Shown here piece after piece: positions 43,870-57,800 of a DNA stretch of 64,000 bases (the first letter of the stretch is position 1; the number at the start of each line of letters is the position of its first letter). Source of the DNA: Lumbricus terrestris (lineage: Eukaryota > Annelida > Clitellata > Crassiclitellata > Lumbricidae); the NCBI GenBank assembly GCA_949752735.1, contig OX457042.1, positions 23,732,875 to 23,796,874 on the forward strand, written 5' to 3'. The notes under the pieces were generated by a model. The model did no database searches. It worked only from the letters and a program-made list of their open reading frames with translations, and was not told where the DNA came from. The position numbers and the translations under genes are program-made.

Positions 43870-44515
43870 TATCACATATATCTGTGACGTCACAATACAG
43901 AACTATACGGGTTAATTAACTATACGGCATGTAGAAATCAGGCTGATCTGTGACGTCACAAAACAGAACTATTCGGGTTAATTATCTATACGGCATGTGG
44001 TTGATCTGTGACGTCACAATACAGAACTATTCGGGTTAATTAACCAGCTCATCTGAAAATCAGGTTGAACTGTGACGTCACAATACAGAAATATTCGGGT
44101 TAATTAACTATACCGCATGTGAAAATCAGGTTGATCTGTGACGTCACAATACAGAAATATTCGGGTTAATTAACTATACCGCATGTGAAAATCAGGTTGA
44201 TCTGTGACGTCACAATACAGAACTATTCGGTTAATTAACTAGCGCATGTGAAATCAGGTTCATCTGTGACGTCACAATACAGAACTATTCGGGTTAATTA
44301 ACTACCGCATGTGAAAATCAAGTTGATCTGTGACGTCACAATACAGAACTATTCGGGTTAAAATATTAGCTAGCGCGTGTGAAAATCAGGTTAATCTGTG
44401 ACGTCACAATACAGAAGTATTCGGGTTAATTAACTATACCGCATGTGAAAATCAGGTTGATCTGTGACGTCACAATACAGAACTAGAAATAATCGGGTTA
44501 ATTAATTACCGGCCG
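43870..44515. repeat. ~65-bp minisatellite with ten CRE sites
   Basis: Each unit contains CTGTGACGTCACAATACAG, AACTATTCGGGTTAATTAAC and GCATGTGAAAATCAGGTTGA. The perfect palindrome TGACGTCA occurs at 43885, 43951, 44009, 44073, 44139, 44205, 44267, 44331, 44399 and 44465. A degenerate unit follows, and single sites lie at 44572 and near 45150. Confidence 0.93.
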
Positions 44516-44759
44516 TTATATATTACCCCCACGTGAAAATCACATTGATCTGTGATATCATGATGCTTGTATGACGTCACCAAAGACTGTGATTTTCACA
44601 CTCTGTTGTAAGGAAGTCAATTATTTTGCCTATGTTACCCTACGCTGCGTTTCTCGCTAGTTATTTGTCAACACCCATCCCCTATTATTCGAGTAGCCTA
44701 ATTAATTTCCGCATAACGTATATTATCAGGGACCGATGTATAGGCACGTGTCGTTTAAG

Positions 44760-45076
44760 CATGGGCGGAGACCTAGGGGGGACAGACGGGACGGTCCCCC
44801 CAATGAAAGTGTTGGGGGGACGGCCCATGCATTTGTCCCCCCCCCCCCCAATCGTTGAGCGTTAAGACTAAAAAAGGAAAAACGGTCATCAACTCTTTTT
44901 TGGCGGCGAAAATAGAAAATTTCGTCGAGATTTGACCGGATGACGAAAAAAAAGGTCATCAACTTTTTGGGCGGCGAAAATATTTTTTTTTTCCAGATTT
45001 CGCTAGTCGTCAGAAATTTTTCGGAAAATCTCGCGTCTTTCCGTCCCCCAATTCTCGGCCCAGGTATCCGCCTATG
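44760..45076. mobile_element. hAT-like MITE, CATGGGCGGAG family, copy 2, TSD cgtttaag
   Basis: Left end CATGGGCGGA and inverted right end CATAGGCGGA. Perfect 8-bp duplications CGTTTAAG lie at 44752-44759 and 45077-45084. 317 bp; same interior as 40011-40243. Confidence 0.9.
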
Positions 45077-45089
45077 CGTTTAAGGGCAG

Positions 45090-46460
45090 GTTAGGCATCG
45101 TGTGAGTCGGTTAGGGTCAAGTCAGACGTCGTAAGAGTCGGTTGATCTATGACGTCACAATACGTCGTGAGTCTGTTAGGCGTCGTAAGAGTCGGTTAGG
45201 CATCGTGAGAGTCAGCTATAGGGTTAAGTTTATAGTTAGTGCAGTCATTCGATCGGACCGGATACTATAGTTTTGCGAACTTTTGCCTCTAATTACCTGG
45301 AACACAGATCGAGAATTCCGAAAACGTCGCATGCAGAATTGACTTGAGTATTAGGCCTATGCACAAAACATGACGCATCAAACAGTCTACCTACCGCCAC
45401 CAGCATCGAGTTAGAGGCACTGACTTCTTCCCTCTCCGTCCCCGTGTACACTCTGGGCTCTCGACACAGGGACCGGAGACGTGGGTGTATTAAATCCAGC
45501 TTCTATTTATGAACAGGTGTTCTCATCAATTCCTCTTTATTTACGCAAAGATTTATTTCTGTCAATCGAACTTCTATTCAAAGAGAATTCTATAGTAGAG
45601 TCTATGTTTCTAATCTAGATAGTATTCCAACTTAGATTTACACAATGTTTCTTCCTTCAGTAGAAAAGCTGATGAGATGACTTAATAAAATTTTGCGGTG
45701 AATTGAAAAGCAAGTAGCGAACAACGATTTTTCATTGCATGCAGCAAACATGTTCTAATAAATCCCAATATTCAGTGTATAGCTGATACAAGTAACACGG
45801 ATACGGACAGAGAGTACAATGGAATAAAAAGTCATATTTACACGACAAAGAATATGATCAGCAATCAACATATTTCCCTGCCAGTATACCCTAAACATTT
45901 ACTGCAGCCCATGCTAGAATCCATACACAAATGTCATGTGGTGATATGGGTAAATATAGGCAAGGATACTTTGACCATTCAGGGACCCATAAGGTCATAA
46001 TTATGCTGTAATTATTACACAGCAATTGAAATTAATCCACGTCAGTTCTTTGCATGAGACAAAATGGACAAAAAAAGAATGAATTACTTGACTGTCCATC
46101 ACAAATCCTCACTCTCCAAAAATAAATCGCAGAATTTAAATTGCAGAAGCCAGTATTGATTACCTTCACAGAGAAACACAACAAAGGCAACACACTGGAT
46201 TACAGGTCTCTTTGCAAACATCTGAGTAGTGTAAAGGAAAGGCAGCAATCAAGTATACTCTTACTTACTTCAACAAAACAAAACTCATCAACAGACCTCT
46301 TCTCAAAGTGATCCAAGACATGTCACTTTAAACCTGAACCTATGATGACACTCATTGAGTGCACCAAGGACGAACAATTCTCTGTGCAAGATGGATTGGC
46401 ATTCATAGACAGCCACCCATCTCAGTACTAAACTGAGGCTGTTCATGTGTTGTGTTTATC
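45090..46460. other. Nothing recognised
   Basis: 45090-45220 repeats GTCGTAAGAGTCGGTTAGG-like words. The rest is unique AT-rich sequence. Confidence 0.5.
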
Positions 46461-46469
46461 GTGTGCACA

Positions 46470-46582
46470 CACCAGTGCGTTAGCTCCGCATTTTCGGGGT
46501 TGAACGCACTGGGAGCGCTTCTGAAAGGCTGTTGCTACGAGAAGCGCTTTATAAATGGTCAGATACAATACAATAAACCAAA
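46470..46582 (+). mobile_element. CR1/L2-type LINE 3' tail
   Basis: GAACGCACTGGGAGCGCTTC, then GAAGCGCTTTATAAATGGTC and the tail AGATACAATACAATA. Confidence 0.7.
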
Positions 46583-46794
46583 CCAGGCAGAGCCACAAGA
46601 CGGTGCTTACACCTCCTGCATTGCTACGAAACACTATAAAATATTGCACGAGGATTTCTAACATCTCAATCAAGCTGCAATCAGGTCCTCACCCAGAAGA
46701 TCAGTCCACGGCTTACCATTAATGGAAGCTGTGTTAAGCCAAAGGAATGGCGAAAACTGTTCAAACTTGTATGCCAACATGAACAGCCTTTATT

Positions 46795-47040
46795 ATTATT
46801 ATTATTAAGTTTTATGTAGGGCACCTTCAAGGTAATCTACTCAGAAGTGCTCCCAGTCCAATCCCGGCTAAATAAGGCAGATTTAAGTTCAAAAGGAAGA
46901 AAGTGCTGTGACCTCTAGGCACGAGGCAGAGCACAACAGGGAAATGATTCAAGATTCTAGGGCCAGCCACCGAGAAAAAGTGTCGTTGTAAGATTAAGTT
47001 AAGCTGTGGAAAAAATCAAATCCAAAACAGTGCTTTCAAT
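46795..47040 (-). mobile_element. CR1/L2-type LINE 3' end with (TAA)n tail
   Basis: The minus strand reads FSVAGPRILNHFP-like sequence, then TGGGAGCACTTCTGAGTAG and a TAATAATAA tail. A related tail lies at 51970-52050. Confidence 0.7.
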
Positions 47041-47309
47041 ATCAAGACTGTACCTCCTTATCTCAATTTAATATAGTTTCTGAAACGTGCAATTCAAGAT
47101 CATAACGCATTGTACAATCCTTCTGAAACTATCTTCCGTTGCAAGTACGTACTGTTGTTCACTTTGATTTTGTGTGGCATACATTTGCAAACTGTCTCAA
47201 AAGTTATTTTGATCAATTAAATGGCCATGCACGCAGCGTGTTTGTTAGCACATGTACGTAAGTTGCATTACATTAATTAAGTGTCTACATGCATACATAT
47301 TTACCAGGT

Positions 47310-47495
47310 ACTTCAATTCAGTGTTGACGCCTACAGCGCGGACACTGAATCGAAGTTTCACGCCGAAGAGTTGAGTAATTGCAGGTGAAGGACTTGCCCA
47401 AGGTCCCTACGCAGCAGCTTGAGGTGGATTCAAACCTGCAACACTCCGGCTGCAAGGCAATGAGCATACCCACTACACCACCGTGCCCCACATAT
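47310..47495 (-). mobile_element. tRNA-derived SINE, copy 2
   Basis: The minus strand starts GGCACGGTGGTGTAGTGGG (A box), followed by GCAGGTTTGAATCCACC (B box) and the body shared with 9812-10037, including GATTCAGTGTCCGCGCTGTA. Confidence 0.75.
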
Positions 47496-47499
47496 ATAT

Positions 47500-48800
47500 A
47501 TATATGTTATGTTCCACACACACATATACTTAATAGCATATTATATACACTGTGTCCGAGAAAAAGAGACCAATTTCGCAAATACATAAATAAATATTCA
47601 TCGATTTTTAAAAGTTAAGCACCGTTTTTAATCCTAACATACTTATCAACAAAATTTAATTCACGAAAGTTCCTCAATTAAAAATGACGTGAGGACTACG
47701 CTGCTAAAATAATATTTTAAAAACATTTCCAGACAAATGTTGGACGACGCTAGGTGGTCAAAAGAAGCTCTACGAAAAATTGATATAACTGTATCATTAT
47801 TATTGTATGACTGCAACTTTTTATATTTTCACCAGTACCCTGGTATTAGATAAATGTTATGAAAATCAATGAATATTTACTATTTATTTTCATATTTACA
47901 AAATGGATCTATTTTTTCCAGATACAGTGTATATATTATTACAGATTCATAGCTGATTATATTAATATATACACACACAGTACACACACACACACACAAA
48001 CACACATGATAGATACATACAGACTTTGTCTCAATCAAAACTGCAAAGTTCAATAGATAAAGATCAAACATGATGCTAAACACAAGACAAGGATAAAAAT
48101 ACAAACAGATTGAAGTACAAAGATTATAATATATTCTTATACAGTTAATCCAGGAACACTGAAAACCAGTTTATAAAGCACATCAGGTTAATAGGAAACC
48201 TACAAAACACAAATCATCCCAGACTAATATGGGCTTAAATTGCAAGCTCTTTTTATTCATGCAACTCTGCTACAACACAGTATACACTGCGATTGCAAAA
48301 CGTACGCTCTTAAGAAATTATCTTTTATTCAAATGTCTTTGTAATATTGGTTTTAACACACGGAAAAAAGCAGTGTACACAATTGACCGTCGATGCAATT
48401 TCAATGTAATTTCTAACACCAGGTTACAAACAGTATGACAAAAAAATTAACTTAAATCGATTTTAAAATGCAATTATTCATCTTTCTGCGGTCTGCAAAA
48501 CTATAATCAAAACCAGTATTTGACTCTCATAAAGTAATTAATACGTCTTCTGCTAAATTTCCATTATATATTAATATTGGCTCCAGCAAAATTACACAGC
48601 TATGTACACACAAGTGTTAAGGAGTAGCCTCACATAACCATGTGCTCCACAAAACCCAGATACTGTACATACATACATACATGCATACATAAAAGCTCTT
48701 TACCAAACTCCATGCGTCTTTTTCTTGGGTGACTAGTGCAGTTGCTCATGCAATCTAAAAGTAGGTGTATGATAAGTCTAACATTTAACGGACAGAATGA
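47500..48800. other. No gene recognised; may hold AT-hook gene 3' UTR
   Basis: A minus-strand AATAAA lies at 48324-48329. A short CA/TA repeat lies at 47960-48005. If the AT-hook gene has a long 3' UTR, it could reach here; that is a guess. Confidence 0.35.
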
Positions 48801-48811
48801 ATTCTACCAAC

Positions 48812-49065
48812 CAGGACTGTATCGAACATTCATTTAGTATTCGCCTCGGGGCCAAATAGCGGGCCAGATAGTTATTCGTATTCAGCCAAATAGTATTGGT
48901 CAGATTGAACACGAATAGTGGTCATGTGACAGACATCTGTTTCTGCAGACGGGGCTGCGATAGCAAGTGTACACAGACTGGATGTAAAAATTACATGTAG
49001 TCAACTGTTTACTTATTAATATTCAGCCGAATAATGATAACCACCTATTTGGTAGTACTGCCCTA
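48812..49065. mobile_element. hAT-like element, TAGGGCTGTA family, copy 1
   Basis: Left end CAGGACTGTA and inverted right end TAGGGCAGTA. Flanking 8-mers CTACCAAC and TTACCAAC differ at one base. The interior (AAATAGCGG, CATCTGTTTCTGC) matches 57384-57540. Confidence 0.6.
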
Positions 49066-49149
49066 TTACCAACCACGGCAGTCCACAAGCATGGTCATAA
49101 AAGGAGCACTGATTGGACACAAATGACATAATACACAAAAGCCATTGTC

Positions 49150-49432
49150 TGCATCATCATCATCTCACTCAATGCGTTCCGCTGATCGTCTCGATCCTTT
49201 TGTTCCCACGACTAGGACTGCTCTCTTGCCCAACAGCGGGTGTCTGCATCTGCTGTAGTTCGTCCCTCCATTTGGAATGACCTTCCTCCTGCCTTAAGAG
49301 CTAAACTAATGACTTTTCCTCATCACTCCTTAAAGGCATTTCTTTTCCCTGGCATTTTTGCGCTGAGAGCACCTCTGAATAGTCATTCTGCAAGGGTGCT
49401 TTATAAATCTAAAGATACAATACAATGTCCAT
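49150..49432 (+). pseudogene. CR1/L2-type LINE 3' end
   Basis: Reads VSASAVVRPSIWNDLPPALR and SLKAFLF, the C-terminal end of the reverse transcriptase, then GCTTTATAAATCTAAAGATAC and an ATACAATGT tail. Confidence 0.85.
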
Positions 49433-49434
49433 CC

Positions 49435-51663
49435 ATCTAGACTACTGTAACATCTTGTCTTTCACTACAAAAACCAATTTCCAGGCTGTGATTATTAGCT
49501 TTGACAAATCAAAATTGCAACATACAATTCTAAATCAATCTGCTAAATGCCAAATAGTCTTACACAAAATATAACACATGCACATGGAACAATCTTCATC
49601 TGAGTACGTGAACTTCGTTGACGAACTGCTCAAAAACAGCATTTTACCGTCATTGTGATTCAGAACCTCCAAATTAAAAATTTTCAGCTAAATTGAATCT
49701 TGAATCAGAGGTAAAAGTTCGAACTGCGGGTACCAGCTTGATATTCATATTGTTTTCATGGTAGCAATGGCAAATAAAAAGTAAAAGCTATCACTATAGG
49801 CCAACTAATTTTTCCACGGTTTAAAATCAATTAAGCAAAAAAACTAAGCTAATTATCGTAACTAAAACGACACAAATAATTTAAACAAATTAAAAATCAA
49901 AGGCCAATCATTTTTTAATTACGTCAGTTTTTAAACGAATCAAATATTGCCACCCGATTCATTTTCAAACATCGAAGCCTTGTAGGTCCCTAATCACAAT
50001 ATTCTAAAAAGGCACTATTATAGGAAATGGATAGAGAGGCAGACTTGCAAAGAGAAATTTTAAAGTTCTTTCAATTTAAAGACTACTTTGAATTGACCTT
50101 GGATCATCAGCCATTTAAATACTGGACTTTGATTTTGCATTGAATCAATGTTCTACCTGAAGCACATGTACATCTAGGATGATCAGCTCACCACACTGTG
50201 CAATGCATGCACTGCACTTCTGACCATCTTCTAGAACAATCTACCGTTAAAATACGAAGTTCAACCAGACAGTTCAAAAACACTTTTTCACATACTTAGC
50301 TCTACTCGGCATAAGTTAGAGTCTCTTAGATGCCCAAAAAGATAAAGATAGATAGATACATACATATATACTTTGCATACTTATACTTATTACAGTATTT
50401 ATATCGTTCCAACTTCCAGCGTACAGCATACAATTTTCACTCTCATACATGCTGCTCAAATCAAGATCAGTGAAATCAATTGTCTAATTTCATTTTGGTG
50501 TCTTGAAGACAGAGAATAACAATACAATGCAATTCAGACACATTCGGTCTGAATTGTAGAAAACTACATGCCTCCGTGAACAATAGGATTAAAGTGCATG
50601 TTTGCAACTACTAAAGGAAATGGAAAATTCAAACCAGGCCAAGAACAGATAGAGGACCGAGACAGCCCCCAAATCGGCCTGTCTTGGTCAGAAAGGATTG
50701 AGAATAGAGCAGGGAAAGATTGCGTCGTGGAGATCTGCAAACTACAAAACCCTCTTACAATGTTCAATGATGAATTTTAAGCATCGCCAACCTACAATCT
50801 TTACGACTCCTGACGCGATATAATATATTATTACACATGAAAATCCAGTGGAAATTAAACAGAACAAAGCTAATAGAGTGGATATGTAAAAGAGCAGTAA
50901 ACTACAACAGACACATCTACAATAGTAGGATGCTGGAACTAGACAATAGCAGACAAGAACAATAGGTAAGGGAAGGAAGTACAAATCGTCAAAATCATCA
51001 AATGAAAACAGACACTGAATGGCACCAATTACAATAGCTTGGGCTGGACTCTTGGATGTCCAAAGTCCTGCTTTTGCAGAAGATGCCACAATAACAGCCA
51101 CAGAACACCGCACTAACCATTAATTCCGCAATTTTGTTGTAAAGCAACTTTCGCACACTGACAGAAATCAATGACAAAACAGAGATTTTGAATACACAAC
51201 CTGCTAAGCAAAAAGGAAGAGAATTTAAATTTCAAAACCAGCTGCCTTTGAAACTGGCCGTTGCATTAATGATCTGCACGCATCACGAGCGTCACAATTT
51301 CACGCATAAACAGTCTGCACAAGCATTACGCAACATAACTTCATGCCGAGCCAATTCGAGTCAAACACGCAAAAAGACACCCGCTATAAAAATCGCCATG
51401 GACACAGCGAATAATCACACTCTGCATCTCCCGATTGAGAAACGTAAATCGAAACAAACACGAGCAGTAAGTAACGTCATCCGCGTACTGAACGTCAGTC
51501 TGTGTGCAAGCAGGACACAACCAAAGTTCCGAGTCCTTGATAAACTTTGTGCCTGGCTTGTACGGCCATCGCTAGCATGTCACTAGTATGTCGCTAGCAT
51601 GTCACTCTGTCGTCGAAGACATTCGACAAATGGCGCCAAACACCTCACGGCGTCGGCGGCGTT
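49435..51663. other. No gene recognised; probable 3' UTR and flank of AT-hook gene
   Basis: Lies directly downstream (minus strand) of the AT-hook stop codon. Open frames here show no recognisable motif. Confidence 0.4.
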
Positions 51664-51846
51664 TCAGTCACTCTCTTCGTCGTCCTTGTCTTTGTTATCA
51701 TTGTCTTCGACAAACATTCCAATGTACTTTTGGTTCGAATGCTCGATGTTGTTCACCTCGATCATCTGAATAACTTCCTCAGCGCTTTCGTCCGCTCTGC
51801 TCTTCTCTTCCGATTCTTCATCGTTGCTTTGAGAGTTGTTGTCAGG
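51664..51846 (-). CDS. AT-hook gene exon 10 (acidic C-terminus, stop)
   Basis: 60 codons plus TGA. PDNNSQSNDEESEEKS, then IQMIEVNNIEHSNQKYIGMF, then an Asp/Lys/Glu tail. Acceptor TTTTCCGTCAG. Confidence 0.9.
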   Translation of the reverse strand, partial: PDNNSQSNDEESEEKSRADESAEEVIQMIEVNNIEHSNQKYIGMFVEDNDNKDKDDEESD

Positions 51847-54800
51847 CTGACGGAAAACAACAACACAACAACTGTACAAGTATTGTCATTGAAGCTATTA
51901 TAATATTTATTGAGTTTTTATTCATCCAAGAATTTATATCGATATTTATATAAATACTTTCTTGTGCTACTTATATAGTGCACCTTCAAGATAATCTACT
52001 CAGAAGCGCTCCCAGTCCAACCCCAGCTAAATAAGGCAGTTTCTGAAGGAACACACTTTGACAAAGTATCCCTTTTCAAGAAAATTTCCAATTCACATCT
52101 GTTTTTCCTTCTCTTGCATCAGTCTCACCCAAATGAACTAAATATGATACTTATCCCTAACGACATAATCCATACAGATTTCAGTATCAGTTAATTGTGC
52201 AACCATGCAACCATGTGAAAATGGGGTGCGATGAGCCAGAAGGTAGTGGTTTCAAAACCACCTCAAGACGCCGGGCAGGGAACCTGAGCAAGTCCTTCGC
52301 TTGCAATTGCTCGTGCGCTTCAGCGTGAAACTCTGATTCAGTGTCCGCGCCTCTGAGTAAAACTCTTGAGGGGCCGCTATAACAAGTGTCCATACATACA
52401 CACATAGTACAAAATGGAGAACATCAGTATTGAAGGTACCTAATACTGTAACGACGAGTTACATTGATTTCCCGCTCAATTCTAGTTCACACTCGACGTT
52501 AATATGTGCCATAATAAGAATCCGCATCCATGCACAACCCAACCTCGCGTGACTTTATAGTTGCTATTTTAAAAATGCTACCTGTAACAGAATATGATTC
52601 TCTTACCTGCCGAAGAACATCGTCAACTGAATGGCCAAGATCTGCCAGGTATTGCGTTAATCTGTCTATCAATGCGTCCTGCATAAGGAAATAAGAGAGT
52701 AGTTTGTAACTGACAACCACGAAAAACTTTCTTAAATCTTGTTTGTAACAAAGCTACTGCAATTATCTGAGCAGGCATAACCATCATCAAAAATCCCTCT
52801 CATGACTCTTCACACCGAACATCGCACCCATCATGGTTTTGTCACCAGCACGGATGCCACTCCAAATTTTTAAAAAAGGTCAGATCGGGGGAAAAAAGGC
52901 TAGAAAAGGCTAGATTGACAACACTTTTTCTGGCTTGAAATTCTGACAACCTTTTTTTAGTCACATCCGATGACCAAAATTTGCTCTCTTTTATTTCCCC
53001 ATAAAATAGCTGATGACCTTATTTTTAGTCCTTCACTCCAAAATTTACAATTTTTGGTCCCAAAAACATTTATCCTTTTTCACGTCTTTGGTGCATTTTC
53101 AACGTAAATTTTTCTTTTTAGGTTTAAAAAAGTCAGAAAAACCGCCGTGAGAAAAAAGCTAAATTCTAACAAAAAACCTACAAACTTAGACAAGACCGAA
53201 AAACCTAGATCTAGGTGGAAAAAGCTATGAGTGGCATCCGTGGTCACCAGGTTGTGTCTCATATATTTCAGTGGGTAGACATCCACCTTTGCCACTCAAA
53301 CACATGTGCAGTGTGCTCCCTGGTTGTCCAACAGCTCCTGTTCCTTGAGAAATTGAAAAATCATGTAATGGAGTGACCTGGAATAGTCTTGACTGCCACA
53401 CACCACACAGACAGACATGTAATACATAGTAATCGCCATAGCTAAAACTCACGAGACTGAGTGGCGGTAAATCTATTAAATCAAAAAATTTTCATCTGCA
53501 AGTAAACAAGCGCACGTAACAGGTACACCTGGTACAGTCATCATATTCTGTCACTCTTTGATCAATTATGGCACTGATGCTGCCTCTTTCTATTAAACAT
53601 AATTATGAAATCTTCTTAACTATGAACAGGGAGGCAGTGACTGCTGATGGTGTCGTGGATCTGTCAATGAAGTTCTTTAAACAACACGAACACAACGGCA
53701 GACTGCATTCTGCATGTGTTGCTCAACTCTGTGTCTAGGCCTAGTACCTGAATGCATAGAATTAGAGGACCAGTACCTGAATTATACAGTTAGAGAACCA
53801 GTACCTGAACGCATAGAACTAGAGGACCAGTACCTGAATGCATACAGTTAGAGAACCAGTACCTGAACGCATAGAGTAAGAGACCAGTACCTGAATGCAC
53901 AGGGCTAGAGGACCAGTACCTGAATGCATACAGTTAGAGAACCTGAACGCATAGAGTACCTGAACGCATAGAGTAAGAGACCAGTACCTGAATGCATAAA
54001 CAAAGAGGACCAGTACCTGAATGCATAGAGTAAGAGGAAAAGTACCTGAATGCAAAAAGAAAGAGGACCAGTACCTGAATGAATAAAAGATGAGGACCAA
54101 TACCTGAATGCTGCGAGGAAGAGGACCAGTACCTAAATGCATAGAGCTAGAGACCAGAACCTGAATGCTGCACATACATGTAGCATCATCATAATCAGCA
54201 TCATCTACAGCACAGTGCACAATCTCTTTCATCCATTCTCAGACCATAAATTACACGAAATTTAGTGAGCACAGAACTTTACACATCTCCTATGCCCAAT
54301 ATTTTTGGCCCATCAAAATTAACAGCAAAACTTAGCTGCACGCAAAAACATAAACATACCTTTTTGACGCATTCTCTTTTCATCCTCAGATATTCAGTTT
54401 TGTAAGACTGTTCACCATGTGGCTGCAAAAATTTACATGTTTGACCTAATTAAACATTTTAATTCAATTTTTGTCCAAGGATATTTATTCCATTGCAACA
54501 ACTTGCTCATAATTATCGATCACAGCTGAGAAACACTCATGATCGCAAACTGACTCAGATACACATTACATAAACTGACATTTTCTAATTGTCAGATCAA
54601 ACCTTTTCAGTCCTTTAGTCTAAAAATATACGCATTTACGGCAATTTGATGCACAAATATTAATTTTTCACAAATGAGTTTCAGAATTAAACATATGTCT
54701 TCAATAACAGAGCTACATGCAAGAGTTTTCACTGTCTAGCCAACATAATTATGTCATGCAATTAGAGTCCAGATAGGAGTTCCCGCTGAACAATAAGCAC

Positions 54801-57800
54801 AGGTTTAAATATAAAACGTTAGATAGAGAAAAGGAACATGGAAATGCAGACACTCACAAGAGGATTAACCCTTGGACGACCTCTTGGTCTTTTCTGAGAT
54901 GGATCCTGGTCAAAATACTGCTCAGAATTACATCCTTTATAAATTCAATCTTAAGCGCATTTAATCAATGTCAGTGAGTATATGTTTATTATGATGCATG
55001 CAAGTGTGTGTATGACTGTATATATAAAGTTTTATAAATTATACATGTTATTGTGTATATCAGTCTGACATATATACATATATATATAATATATATATAT
55101 GTATATATGTCAGACTGATATATGAACTCAGAAGTTCTTCACTATCATTGGCATTCAGAAGTTCTTCACTATCATTGGCATTTTGTTTGGTGGTCCCGAT
55201 AAGCACAACTGCAGTCCTTAATGGTCAGCTGTTTGTTCCCCAAACCCTGTTAGCACTAATAAAACTTGTTCATTTTCTTTTGATCAATAAACAACTCAAA
55301 TTGAAGTCTATGCTTTTTTAGAAGAAGAAGAAGAAGAAGGTCAAGTCTGAGGCTGCAGCCATTCGGCATGAAGTGCAAGCGACTCCATTTATCTTAGGTA
55401 GTCTGTCTCAGTGTACAGTCAGTGTACTCATCCAAATGAATTTACCAGACGGCACATGTGGAGCCGAAATGTCCACACAAATTTCTGTCCTGGCCGAGAT
55501 TTGAACCTCTGACCTGTTGCTTGACAGTCCAGCATGCGAACCACAAGACAACTGTGCACCGCTTTTAAGGGACTCTCAAAAGCACCTTATGCAAAACTCT
55601 GCCACTGGTTGCACTCTGCCAGTGCCAGTCCCAAGTCTGGATAAAGGAGGAGGTGTCACTAATGGTCTTTGTTACCACACAGTGACGTTAAACTGCAACT
55701 GCTACTACTTTATGCAAAATTAGACACCTAAAATACAAACTTTTCAAAAGATGTGTTAAAGCTGTTTGTTCCTGGTAAACTGAATTGAAACAGTGAGAAA
55801 CTACTAACAGGCCTTAGTACAAAGTTTATAATAGCAGAACTGCAAAAAAAACCAAGAGAATCAGTACTGACTATATAAAACAAGAGCATCTTACTTTTGG
55901 TGGATGTATGCGAGGGCGACCACGGGTCTTCTTGCCGGAATCCTATCACAAAATAAATTTATTTATCAAATTTCGCTTACATAAAAACCGTCTAAATTAT
56001 AATACTCAACAAGATACAGTACTAGAAATGCACTTATTGAATTGTAGAACTGCAGCACTGGTAAAATATCCTCTGAATATCCAGCAAATCCATAGGCAAA
56101 TAAAGCTTTATCACAAACATTGGTACTCACTGTTTTAACTGCTTGCTGAACCAGAGGAAATGGAGACTCCTCCTAAAAATTGAACAAAATAAAATTTTAC
56201 CATAGCATTACACAAAATTTAATTTTAGGCTGTATAGTGTTGGCAAGCAACGAGACAAGCAGTAATGTCACAAAAGCCTCCCCTAAGTCTGCATCCAAAA
56301 ACTTGTTGCACCTCTCAACAATAAATGTTTTTGGTAAAAAATATCTAAATATCGACAGATACCAAATGAATGAATAAACGAACGAGTCTCGTTATACTCA
56401 CTATTTACATCGTATGCTCTATTCTCGGATGCCTTTCAGTCTAAATTTAAGCCTAACCAGTTTCAATTTGCTTACCCACTTTAATCTGACGTCTGATTCT
56501 GCCGACTTGTTTCATCAAGTTGCTTTAATGAATCATGATTCTTCGCTATGGCTTTACTTGCAAACAGACGTCAATTGATTCCTTAAGCATCATTGTAATT
56601 AGCACAACACTGAATTAGATTTTCTATGATATAATATTCAACATCAATGGTGCATTAAACTAGTGACAGAATGAAATGAAAATGAGGCTGTAGACAAGAA
56701 ACTTAATGCCAATGCGGCAAATGAGAAATTCAACTTACGCTGGGTGAAGAAGCTGCAATTTTTCTTATTTTTGACTTTGGCCCAATGTTAATCTGCCAAA
56801 GAAAACCAGCAGTAGCATAATTAGACACAGATTCTCAACAGCCAGCCAAACAGACCAACTTAAGACTAAAAAACATGAACTAAATAATCACATTCATAAA
56901 TTTCAGAATGAAACAAGTACCGGTACTGGGTAGCAACAACAAGACTCTGATTTACCGCATTAATAAAAAAATCACAGATATAAGACAGATTAAGGGAAAC
57001 ATACCAACCACTTTCAAAGCAGAAAACAAATCAACCACTTATTGAATGAGCAACAATGAAAATCTTACAGGCAAACACACTCATCAACAATCTAGAAATT
57101 ACAAAGGCTAGTTAGTCAACAAGACTCACTACTGTAAAGGATCAACAAATCTGCTAGAGCAGGACTATCCACTGCCGTCAATACAATTAGAGATTTTTAA
57201 ACTCTTTATGATAAATTCATTAACAGATTAATTGCTCGCAAAACATAAAAAACAAGAATCTTGTCAACAAACTTACACGAAGTAAACTTTTCTGTCGATT
57301 GTTCTGCAGAGCAAAGAAGCAAATAGATGGTTACAAAAAAAATATCTGAATTCATAACAATTAAGATTTATTACCACAAATTAGGGCTGTACCAAACATT
57401 CGCATCGTATTCGCTTCGAGGCTGAATAGCGGACCAAATAGCTATTTGGTATTTGGCCAAATAGAAAGGGTCAAACCAAATACGAATAATGGTCACATGA
57501 CATCTGTTTCTGCGTATGTGGCTGCTACAGTGAGTGGACTGAAGTAAGTCTCTCATTAACATAATGTATGCTGTGTAGTTGCAGCCAGGTTTTGTCCACT
57601 CATTGCAATACAGTGATCTTAACTGGCAAGTAGAGCATTCAACTTTCAAAATTCTACCTTTTCACTTTCAGCCTTTCGTGGTCTGCCCCTCTTCTTTGGA
57701 GTCGGGGTAGGGGTCGCCTGAGCACCATCAAAAGATCCAGGAGTGCCGTTGCTTCCCTTGCTCTCGATCGTGCTAGCACCATGGTACAACGCGCTCAGCC

